Source: Crocinitomicaceae bacterium
GTDB taxonomy: Bacteria; Bacteroidota; Bacteroidia; Flavobacteriales_D; Sanyastnellaceae
Direction of reading: 5' to 3'
Length of the DNA: 64,000 bases
Assembly: GCA_002700285.1 (NCBI GenBank)
Contig: PACT01000019.1
Span: 1-64,000, forward strand
A program made the position numbers and the translations under genes. The notes under the pieces are model-generated. The model did no database searches and was not told the DNA's origin. It was given only the letters and a program-made list of their open reading frames with translations. Of this stretch, positions 54,318-61,486 are shown one piece after another (positions within the stretch are counted from its first letter, which is position 1; each line of letters opens with the position of its first letter).

Positions 54318-54407
54318 GTGACAGATAAGTCTGTTATTAACACTTTGTAGGAATATTTCATAATAAAAATTAGTCACACACAACGTTTGAAGAAGTAATT
54401 TTAAGCC

Positions 54408-55505
54408 ATGAATATTCCAATCGTTAGATTTACGAATGACAAATCAGGATTTTCAAAGACGCTACGCTCTCGCGTTGATGATTACTTTACTGCAAATAAA
54501 CTTAACAAGTCCGGAGGTGGGCCGATGTTGTTTAAGTCTCTCTTAATGCTCTCTCTTTACTTCGTTCCATGGGCACTTTTCACATTTGGAGTGACAGGAG
54601 GTGGTGTTTGGTTTTGGCTCGCAGAAATAGCCATGGGGCTTGGCTTAGCTGGAATAGGCTTAAATATTATGCACGACGGAAACCACAGTGCCTACAGTTC
54701 AAAGCCATGGATAAATAAACTCATGGGCAAAACAATTGATCTTGTCGGTGGGAATTCTGACATGTGGTGCATACAACACAACGTATTACATCATTCATTC
54801 ACGAATATCAATGGATTAGATGAAGATATTGACCCAGCTACGGTACTTCGATTCAACCCAAATAAACCACTCTATAAGATACATCGATTCCAATATATTT
54901 ATGCTTGGTTTTTCTATTGTCTCATGACTGTTTCTTGGATGATTTCGAAAGATTGGCAAGCACTCGCGAGATACAAAAAGAAAGACCTGATCAAGACGAC
55001 AGGTAAATCTACTGGCCGTATTGCAATCTATATGTTGCTTACGAAGCTTTTCTATTATTTCTATATCATCGCGCTTCCAATCTTGCTCACAGACATCGCT
55101 TGGTGGAAAGTGATCCTGGGATGGCTAGTCATGCACATCGTAGGAGGATTCCTAATGGCGATTATTTTCCAACCGGCTCACGTTCTAGAACATCATGTTT
55201 TTCCCGATGGTGAAGAAAACAAGGCCTTAAGTACTGACAGACTGCAACACCAACTGCAAACGTCTTCTAACTTTGGCGTGAAATCCCGTATTCTCACGTG
55301 GCTATGTGGAGGATTGAATTACCAAATAGAGCATCACCTCTTCCCAAACATGTGTCACCTACACTACAGGAAGATTGCCCCTATCGTTAAAAGGACTGCA
55401 AAGGAATTCGGACTCCCATATAGAGCGGATGTTTCTTTCGGACAAGCGCTGAAGCTCCATACAGCAATGTTAAAAAGCCTAGGAAGACCCGCTCCTACAG
55501 CATAG
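54408..55505 (+). CDS. Membrane fatty acid desaturase (acyl-CoA desaturase type)
   Basis: A 365-aa di-iron membrane desaturase. Three histidine clusters are visible: HDGNHSAYS (about 87), HNVLHHSFTN (about 125) and QIEHHLFPNMCH (about 305), the Q-x2-HH form being typical of front-end/linoleoyl-CoA-like desaturases. Four membrane segments lie between. There is no fused cytochrome b5 domain. It introduces double bonds into acyl chains and probably adjusts membrane fluidity, consistent with a cold or marine habitat. TAATTTTA ends 4 nt before the ATG. Confidence 0.9.
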   Translation: MNIPIVRFTNDKSGFSKTLRSRVDDYFTANKLNKSGGGPMLFKSLLMLSLYFVPWALFTFGVTGGGVWFWLAEIAMGLGLAGIGLNIMHDGNHSAYSSKPWINKLMGKTIDLVGGNSDMWCIQHNVLHHSFTNINGLDEDIDPATVLRFNPNKPLYKIHRFQYIYAWFFYCLMTVSWMISKDWQALARYKKKDLIKTTGKSTGRIAIYMLLTKLFYYFYIIALPILLTDIAWWKVILGWLVMHIVGGFLMAIIFQPAHVLEHHVFPDGEENKALSTDRLQHQLQTSSNFGVKSRILTWLCGGLNYQIEHHLFPNMCHLHYRKIAPIVKRTAKEFGLPYRADVSFGQALKLHTAMLKSLGRPAPTA

Positions 55506-55529
55506 TTTTTTTCAAAGTGAAAGTTTTTG

Positions 55530-55537
55530 TACTTTTG
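55530..55537 (+). promoter_or_regulatory. Predicted -7 box of the DEAD-box helicase gene
   Basis: TACTTTTG followed by CACC, about 107 nt before the ATG. It shares TTTTGCACC with the ndk promoter. If used, it yields an unusually long leader of about 100 nt for this genome. Confidence 0.45.
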
Positions 55538-55557
55538 CACCGCGTTAGAAATCGCAT

Positions 55558-55628
55558 GCGTGTTTCACCCGTTGTCGGCACGCGCCATATTCAGACTCGG
55601 TACGTTATTCGCAAACGTTTTCTTGCGA
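55558..55628 (+). promoter_or_regulatory. Structured 5' leader of the DEAD-box helicase mRNA
   Basis: Two inverted repeats lie in the predicted leader: GCGTG (55558-55562) with CACGC (55579-55583), and TCGCAA (55609-55614) with TTGCGA (55623-55628) around an 8-nt loop. The second ends 16 nt before the ATG. Helicase genes such as deaD/csdA often have long cold-responsive leaders; that this one is such a thermosensor or autoregulatory element is inference. Confidence 0.4.
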
Positions 55629-55644
55629 CCATATATTTTTATCT

Positions 55645-57477
55645 ATGTCTTTTAAAGATTTAGGCCTGAGTGATTCGATTATCGATGCCATTCAGCAACT
55701 CGGCTATGATACGCCAACACCCATTCAAGAACAAGCAATCCCAAGCGTATTAGAAGGTCGTGACCTTTTGGGAAGTGCACAAACTGGAACAGGAAAAACG
55801 GCTGCGTTTACGCTACCGATCATTCACCTACTTGGGGAGAGACCCTCAAAGTCACAGGGGAAGTCAAAGCCCATTAGAGCATTAATCATCACTCCTACCC
55901 GTGAACTCGCTTCTCAAATAGACGACAACGTAAGGAATTATTGTAAAAACTCTAAACTTCGTTCAACTGTGGTTTTTGGGGGGATACCTCAAAGAAGACA
56001 GGTTGATGCGATTCGCAGAGGTATCGATATTTTAATTGCGACACCAGGAAGGTTGCTCGATTTGTGTAATCAAGGACATATTCGACTTGGTGACGTTGAA
56101 GTTCTCGTTCTAGATGAAGCAGATACCATGCTAGACATGGGATTCATTCACGACATTAAGAAGATTATCAAGCAATGTCCATCAGACAGACAAACGCTTT
56201 TCTTTTCTGCAACAATGCCTGACAATATCCGAAGTCTATCTTCTTCTATTTTGAATGATCCATTACGTATTCAAATTGCTGCGGTAAGCTCTGCTGCAGA
56301 AACTGTAGAACAGAAAGTGTATTACGTCCGCCAATCTGATAAAAAAGATTTGCTCGTCCACCTGCTAGAAAATGAGGAGATTGCAAATGCTTTGGTCTTC
56401 ACAAGGACAAAATACGGTGCTGACAAAGTTGTCAGACATCTACAAAACAACAACATTCCGTCTGAAGCAATTCACGGAAACAAATCTCAACCTGCCAGAG
56501 AAAAAGCGCTTAATAGATTTAAGAAGGGAAGAGTAAGGGTTTTAGTTGCAACAGATATTGCATCTAGAGGTATTGACGTTGATGATCTGAGCCACGTATT
56601 TAATTTTGAATTACCTAACCTGAGTGAGAGTTACGTTCACCGTATCGGGAGAACAGGTAGAGCTGGACGTGAAGGAATTGCCATTTCATTCTGTAATGAA
56701 GGTGATGAACGGAACTACCTAAGAGGCATTCAAAAACTGTTAGATCGTGAAATTGAACTCGTGACTGACCAGCCTTACAACATGCCGATGGACCCTGTAG
56801 GCATGGTTATGCCTAAAGGTGGTGGCAAGAAAAAAAGTCGCAACCGTGGAGGTGGAGGTGGTCGTGGATATGGTGGTGGCGGATCGAGATCTTCTAGCCG
56901 ATCATCTTACAGTTCTTCAAACAATAGAGAAAGATCTTCCAGACGTTTTGAAAGAGACAACACAGGCAGAGGTGACAGAAAGACAAGTGTCTCAAACAAC
57001 GGATCTTCTTCTAATGGTTACGGGAAACCATCCGAGAATAATTTTAGAAGAGATGGTCGCAATGATGGGTATAAAGGATCTTCGTTTGGACCTCCAAGAA
57101 ACAGAGACGTTGGAAATCGCTATGGAAACAGAGACAACAGAGGAGACAGAGGAGACAGAGGAGACAGAAGTGAAAACAGAGGTGGCGGCGGATACAATAG
57201 GGATAGAAGCGATAACAGAGGTGGCAGCGGATACAACAGAGGTGGCGGCGGATACAACAGGGATAGAAGCGATAACAGAGGTGGCAGCGACAACAGAGGT
57301 GGTGGATACAACAGAGGAGACAGGAATGACAACAGAGGTGGCGGAGACAACAGAAGCCGAAGCAACAAGCGTGGTGGGTTTAAGAATGAGGGTTTTAAGA
57401 AAGGTGGCTTTAAAAAACAGAAATTTAAAGGGAACTCTCCCAAACCAAAATCTGGGCCGAGTGCATTCAATAAATAA
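55645..57477 (+). CDS. DEAD-box ATP-dependent RNA helicase with RGG/GN-rich tail
   Basis: A 610-aa RNA helicase. The core (1-370) has the Q motif (PTPIQEQAIP), AQTGTGKT, PTRELA, VLDEADTML, FSAT, TDIASRGIDVDD and HRIGRTGRAGREG. The last 220 residues are a low-complexity basic tail full of RGG, DNRGG, GYNR and KK, rich in Gly, Asn, Arg and Ser, expected to bind RNA and favour condensation. It probably acts in ribosome assembly or mRNA decay, especially in the cold, like DeaD/RhlE. The tail is encoded by short purine-rich repeats (see repeat entries), so its length may vary between strains. Confidence 0.93.
   Translation: MSFKDLGLSDSIIDAIQQLGYDTPTPIQEQAIPSVLEGRDLLGSAQTGTGKTAAFTLPIIHLLGERPSKSQGKSKPIRALIITPTRELASQIDDNVRNYCKNSKLRSTVVFGGIPQRRQVDAIRRGIDILIATPGRLLDLCNQGHIRLGDVEVLVLDEADTMLDMGFIHDIKKIIKQCPSDRQTLFFSATMPDNIRSLSSSILNDPLRIQIAAVSSAAETVEQKVYYVRQSDKKDLLVHLLENEEIANALVFTRTKYGADKVVRHLQNNNIPSEAIHGNKSQPAREKALNRFKKGRVRVLVATDIASRGIDVDDLSHVFNFELPNLSESYVHRIGRTGRAGREGIAISFCNEGDERNYLRGIQKLLDREIELVTDQPYNMPMDPVGMVMPKGGGKKKSRNRGGGGGRGYGGGGSRSSSRSSYSSSNNRERSSRRFERDNTGRGDRKTSVSNNGSSSNGYGKPSENNFRRDGRNDGYKGSSFGPPRNRDVGNRYGNRDNRGDRGDRGDRSENRGGGGYNRDRSDNRGGSGYNRGGGGYNRDRSDNRGGSDNRGGGYNRGDRNDNRGGGDNRSRSNKRGGFKNEGFKKGGFKKQKFKGNSPKPKSGPSAFNK
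57142..57168 (+). repeat. Tandem 9-nt repeat in the helicase tail
   Basis: Three exact in-frame copies of GGAGACAGA, encoding Gly-Asp-Arg units within the RGG-type tail. Unit length is a multiple of three, so slippage keeps the frame. Confidence 0.9.
57181..57300 (+). repeat. Two 60-nt tandem direct repeats in the helicase tail
   Basis: 57181-57229 and 57241-57289 are identical over 49 nt except for one base (aatag versus aacag), giving a 60-nt period of Gly-Gly-Gly-Tyr-Asn-Arg-Asp-Arg-Ser-Asp-Asn-Arg type. The near identity points to recent in-frame duplication. Confidence 0.9.
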
Positions 57478-57535
57478 TTAAAATGTAATTTGTATCTTGT
57501 GTCTACGATTATTTGGCATTGATAATACCTCAAAC

Positions 57536-58996
57536 ATGAAAACAATGACTTGGATAGCAAGCACTTTACTTATTGTGCTATCTGCTTGTAATGATAGCGC
57601 TCCCGCTCCGACCTCCTCAAAGGTCTCTCAAACAAAGACCGTTGATACTGAAAACCTATCTGTCGAAAATCAGACAGACAAAGTATCACCTAGATACAAA
57701 AACGGGACAAATGATCAGAACAGAGGTGATAAAACAGGGAGAGTCACCCTTCGCGGAAACGTCAAAGCTGCTGAAGGATCTATGATACACCTATATATCA
57801 CAGAAGCCCGAAACAAAGCATTGCTAGACAGTGCTTTGATTAAAGGTGGACAGTTTTCATTTCCAAATCTCGAAGTAAGTCGTGGGTTTTATGAGCTTGT
57901 TCTTAATGGAAAAGCAAACAACAAAACTCAAATAATACTCAATCCGGATGAAAGCGATGTTTATATTGATTTCAAATCAAGCAGACTTAATGGCACTAAA
58001 TTAACGCCTGGCTCAGCTGAAAACACAGCTTGGAATGCGTATATCAAACTAGAGAACATCAACAAGAATCAGATAAAAAACCTCAGAAAAGGCCTAAAAG
58101 ACAGCCCATTCCGATCTAGAATTGAAGAACAAATAAAAGGTAAGGAATTAGAACTGGTGCAATCTCAGCACAATCTGATGGACCAATATTCAGGCACCTA
58201 CGCTGCGAAAGTTTTGTCCTGGAAAAACCCAAAGTACCCAACTACTCAGGGTAGGTATTTTGAAGACATGGACCCTTTAGACAACAGTTTGATACACACG
58301 CTCGCGATCAGTGACCGAATTCAAGGGATGATGGTGAAATTCAGCAAAGGTGAAGAAAGCGGTTTCCTTGCTTGTATTGATATTATTAAAGCTCACTTTG
58401 AGCCTAACCCCAAGACATTAGAAAGCGCCCTTTACGCAATGCTTGATGGGTTTTACAACACGGGAAAGGAGGATATATGCCAGTACATTCTAGATAATTT
58501 CATTTTCGATGAGGATTGTGGCGCAGATTTAAGTGATGTCATCCGCCAACGTGCTCAAGGTATCATTAACCTCCAAGTAGGAAAGACGCCACCTAACTTT
58601 GTCATAGAATCTTATACCGGAGGCAATGTGAATTTAATGGAGACCGCTTCAGAAAATAAATACACACTTGTCATGTTTTGGGCTTCATGGTGTCACAAAT
58701 GTGAACAGGAAATACCCGTATTGATCCCATTGTATGCCAAGTATCACAGCAAGGGATTCGAAACAATAGGCGTCTCAATTGACCAAGCGAGAAAGAGCTG
58801 GTCTGACATTATTGAATCACGTGGCATGCAGTATATCAACGTAAGCCAACTTCAAGGTTGGGACAGTCCTGTAGTGAAAGACTATAAGATTACAGCCACA
58901 CCGACTTACTTCTTAATTGATTCAAAAGGAGAGATTGTGCTTAAGCCCAAACGCATTTACGAAGTGGATGCATTTCTCACACGCAACTTGAAATAA
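57536..58996 (+). CDS. TlpA-like thioredoxin-domain lipoprotein with DUF4369-like domain
   Basis: A 486-aa lipoprotein (signal peptide from the ATG 57536, lipobox LSAC). A Ser/Thr-rich linker leads to a DUF4369-like beta domain (about 65-150: VTLRGNVKAAEGSMIHLYI, ALIKGGQFSFPNL), a helical middle, and a C-terminal thioredoxin/AhpC-TSA domain (about 350-486) with the active site MFWASWCHKCEQE (CHKC) and the cis-Pro region ITATPTYFLID. It should be an envelope thiol-disulfide oxidoreductase acting outside the cytoplasmic membrane. Compare the degenerate homologue at 36.6-38 kb. Confidence 0.88.
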   Translation: MKTMTWIASTLLIVLSACNDSAPAPTSSKVSQTKTVDTENLSVENQTDKVSPRYKNGTNDQNRGDKTGRVTLRGNVKAAEGSMIHLYITEARNKALLDSALIKGGQFSFPNLEVSRGFYELVLNGKANNKTQIILNPDESDVYIDFKSSRLNGTKLTPGSAENTAWNAYIKLENINKNQIKNLRKGLKDSPFRSRIEEQIKGKELELVQSQHNLMDQYSGTYAAKVLSWKNPKYPTTQGRYFEDMDPLDNSLIHTLAISDRIQGMMVKFSKGEESGFLACIDIIKAHFEPNPKTLESALYAMLDGFYNTGKEDICQYILDNFIFDEDCGADLSDVIRQRAQGIINLQVGKTPPNFVIESYTGGNVNLMETASENKYTLVMFWASWCHKCEQEIPVLIPLYAKYHSKGFETIGVSIDQARKSWSDIIESRGMQYINVSQLQGWDSPVVKDYKITATPTYFLIDSKGEIVLKPKRIYEVDAFLTRNLK

Positions 58997-59011
58997 CCGT
59001 CGCCAACTGTT

Positions 59012-59905
59012 TTACCCCTCCTTTTTAGAAGCCAGATATTCTTCGTGAATCTGGAGAATAATCCCATCACAAAGACCTACTTTAGGTACGATGATCTTGT
59101 TTGATTTCGCCAATTTCATAATCCGGATGTAAATTTCGGCCGCCGGGACAATCACATCAGCTCTGTCGGGCTTGAGCGAAAACTTATTTACTCTATCCTC
59201 AAAAGAATATGCTTTGAGTGTATCCTTAATCTCTTCAATTTTAGATAGAGAAATAGGCGCGTTTTTGGGGTTACGGATAATGCGCTGTATTCTGTTAATA
59301 TTACCTCCTGTACCAATGGACATAATTTTATCAGAGACTTCCGAAACGTGTTTTACAAATTCTGCAACAGCATCCCACTCACCATCTTCTACCATGCCTT
59401 TTATGGTACGTATTGTTCCAATTTTAAAAGACTGACCTCTTATTCTCTTTCCATCACGAATCAAGGTCAATTCAAGAGAACCTCCTCCTACATCTATATA
59501 CAGGAAGTCAGCGTTTGATTTATAGGTTGCAACACTGAAATTCCTGAAAATTAAATCGGCTTCTTCTTGCCCCTTAATCAATTCAATTTTAACATTTGCC
59601 TCCCTCAGAACCAGTTCACAAACTTCATCAACATTTTTCGCTTCTCTCATGGCACTGGTCGCACAGACCCGAAACCATTCTATATCATACACATCCATTA
59701 AATACCAAAAAGCCCGCATCACCTGTACCAGATTCCGCGCCTTTTTATTTGAAATCCTTCCTGTTTCAAAAACATCTTCGCCCAAACGAAGAGGCACGCG
59801 TGTGAAGCTGACTTTCCTTACATCACTTACACCATCAATGAGATTCACCTCTTTGATTAAGAGGCGCACTGCATTCGAACCGATATCTATTGCTGCAAAC
59901 TTCAT
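59012..59905 (-). CDS. Ppx/GppA family phosphatase (short form)
   Basis: A 297-aa ASKHA-fold exopolyphosphatase/pppGpp phosphatase domain. FAAIDIGSNAVRLLI is the phosphate-1 loop and LYIDVGGGSLELTLI the phosphate-2 loop. The C-terminal HD-like domain of E. coli Ppx/GppA is absent, as in many Bacteroidota. It may hydrolyse polyphosphate or pppGpp. The ATG at 59905 is used; the ORF extends 24 codons upstream without homology. It is divergent from the peroxiredoxin gene. Confidence 0.9.
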   Translation of the reverse strand: MKFAAIDIGSNAVRLLIKEVNLIDGVSDVRKVSFTRVPLRLGEDVFETGRISNKKARNLVQVMRAFWYLMDVYDIEWFRVCATSAMREAKNVDEVCELVLREANVKIELIKGQEEADLIFRNFSVATYKSNADFLYIDVGGGSLELTLIRDGKRIRGQSFKIGTIRTIKGMVEDGEWDAVAEFVKHVSEVSDKIMSIGTGGNINRIQRIIRNPKNAPISLSKIEEIKDTLKAYSFEDRVNKFSLKPDRADVIVPAAEIYIRIMKLAKSNKIIVPKVGLCDGIILQIHEEYLASKKEG

Positions 59906-59938
59906 CCTTGAAATAATACAACTAAGATAGGGTTCAGT

Positions 59939-59946
59939 TATCTTTG
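59939..59946 (+). promoter_or_regulatory. Predicted -7 box of the peroxiredoxin gene
   Basis: TATCTTTG followed by TGCC, 29 nt before the ATG at 59976; predicted leader about 24 nt. No TTG at the correct -33 distance (one lies 28 nt upstream). Confidence 0.43.
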
Positions 59947-59975
59947 TGCCATCATTTAAATACCCCACAATCATC

Positions 59976-60608
59976 ATGGCAGTTTTAGTAGGTCAAAAAG
60001 CACCTTATTTCTCATCAGCAGCTGTTCTTAACGGCAGCAAAATTGTTGGCGATTTCTCTTTAGAGCAATACCTCGACAACAAGTACGTCATCTTATTTTT
60101 CTACCCAAAGGACTTCACATTCGTTTGTCCTACCGAGCTGCATGCTTTCCAAGAAAAACTGTCTGAATTCGAAAATAGAGGATGCCAAATTGTAGGTTGC
60201 TCGACAGATACAGCAGAGAGTCATGCCGCTTACTTGCGAATGCCTAAAAACAATGGAGGCATCCAGGGCATCACATACCCACTTGTTGCAGACACTGCAA
60301 AAACCATCTCAACAAATTTCGACGTGCTTAATGGCATGTACGACTATGATGACGAAGGAAACTTAATCAGCGACAACGAGCTTATCGCATACCGTGGTTT
60401 ATTCTTAATCGACAAAGACGGCGTTGTTCAGCACCAGCTGGTCAACAATCTCCCTCTTGGACGTAATGTTGATGAAGCACTCAGAATGCTTGATGCGTTA
60501 ATTCATGTTGAAACAGAAGGTGAGGTTTGTCCTGCCAATTGGAACAAGGGAAAAGAAGCGATGACAGAAACTGACGAAAGTGTCTCAGGGTACCTTGCAC
60601 GTAACTAA
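59976..60608 (+). CDS. Typical 2-Cys peroxiredoxin (AhpC/Prx1 type)
   Basis: A 210-aa thiol peroxidase. The peroxidatic cysteine is in DFTFVCPTELHAF (about residue 50) and the resolving cysteine in EGEVCPANWNKG (about 170), followed by a C-terminal tail like that of Prx1-type sensitive peroxiredoxins (EAMTETDESVSGYL). It reduces hydrogen peroxide and organic hydroperoxides in the cytoplasm. Start at 59976. It ends 1 nt before the convergent hydrolase stop. Confidence 0.95.
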   Translation: MAVLVGQKAPYFSSAAVLNGSKIVGDFSLEQYLDNKYVILFFYPKDFTFVCPTELHAFQEKLSEFENRGCQIVGCSTDTAESHAAYLRMPKNNGGIQGITYPLVADTAKTISTNFDVLNGMYDYDDEGNLISDNELIAYRGLFLIDKDGVVQHQLVNNLPLGRNVDEALRMLDALIHVETEGEVCPANWNKGKEAMTETDESVSGYLARN

Positions 60609-60609
60609 A

Positions 60610-61485
60610 TTAACGTACATAAGCCCTGGCTTTTAGATTTTTCAAGTCAGACCATTTATACGGAACAGGTTCAGATTGAACTGAATCAGGAACATCTATC
60701 CCCTTCAGGAAGTCCGAAGCTATTTTATTAAATGGTTTCGGACTTTCAATGCTTACAACATGTCCGCACCCCTTAATCACTGTTAAATGTGCGTTTTTTT
60801 GAACTTCAGTGAAATTCTTAGCTGAATTATAGAAGATATGATCTTGGTCTCCCATCACAACGAGGCAAGGGGTCTGTATTTGACGGCCTATGTATTCTTT
60901 TATAAGTATAAAAAATGGCTTGTACAATTCCATCCATTTTAAGTACTCAACAACATTCATCCTCCTACTTTGTCTCCTGAAAATATATCGACTTAATCTG
61001 TGGTTTTTCCTCGGCAATACAATAAAACTAAATAAGTAGTAAAACACTCTATATGGTAAAATATAAGTGAGAATTTTACCACTGTGAACGAAAGCATGCA
61101 TGAACTTGCTCCCGTCAAAAATAGCACCAGCCATCACCATCTTATCGATAATTTTTGGTCTAAGAATATCTATTTTTTGTAGAATCACTGATCCGATACT
61201 CAAGGAAAGAAAGTGTGCTTTTGTAATTTTGAGAACATCAAGGACTTTAATAACATCCTTTCCTACGATATCAAAATCATATGAATCGAAGGAAGGCTGA
61301 ATGTTTTTTGAGAAACCGTGATCACGAAGGTCAATAAGAAGCAACCTGAAATCTTTTGCGAGATCGTCAATTTGAAATTTCCAAGTCTTAATTGACCCAC
61401 CTGCACCATGAACAAATACAAGCCAAGGCGCATCTATTTTGCCCTGGATTTCATAATGCAACAAGTCTCTTGGTTCCGATTTCAT
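60610..61485 (-). CDS. Alpha/beta hydrolase
   Basis: A 291-aa alpha/beta-hydrolase fold protein. FVHGAGGSIKTW forms the oxyanion loop, LIDLRDHGFS the strand-4 turn, the nucleophile elbow is SLSIGS (first Gly of GxSxG replaced by Ser), the acid lies near VVMGDQDHIF and the catalytic His in GCGHVVSIESP. Substrate unknown. It starts 1 nt after the valS stop, so the two form one transcript; this pairing has no obvious functional reason. Confidence 0.84.
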   Translation of the reverse strand: MKSEPRDLLHYEIQGKIDAPWLVFVHGAGGSIKTWKFQIDDLAKDFRLLLIDLRDHGFSKNIQPSFDSYDFDIVGKDVIKVLDVLKITKAHFLSLSIGSVILQKIDILRPKIIDKMVMAGAIFDGSKFMHAFVHSGKILTYILPYRVFYYLFSFIVLPRKNHRLSRYIFRRQSRRMNVVEYLKWMELYKPFFILIKEYIGRQIQTPCLVVMGDQDHIFYNSAKNFTEVQKNAHLTVIKGCGHVVSIESPKPFNKIASDFLKGIDVPDSVQSEPVPYKWSDLKNLKARAYVR

Positions 61486-61486
61486 C

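Noticed and set aside
56819-57481. 220-aa ORF overlapping the helicase tail in another frame (ETEET/TTEVAADT repeats)
   Set aside because: It is an out-of-frame reading of purine-rich repeats coding for the RGG tail; the DEAD-box frame has the real domains and no separate start signal is seen.
57120-57560. 146-aa minus-strand Leu/Pro/Ser-rich ORF
   Set aside because: Antisense reading of the same repeats; low complexity with no family features.
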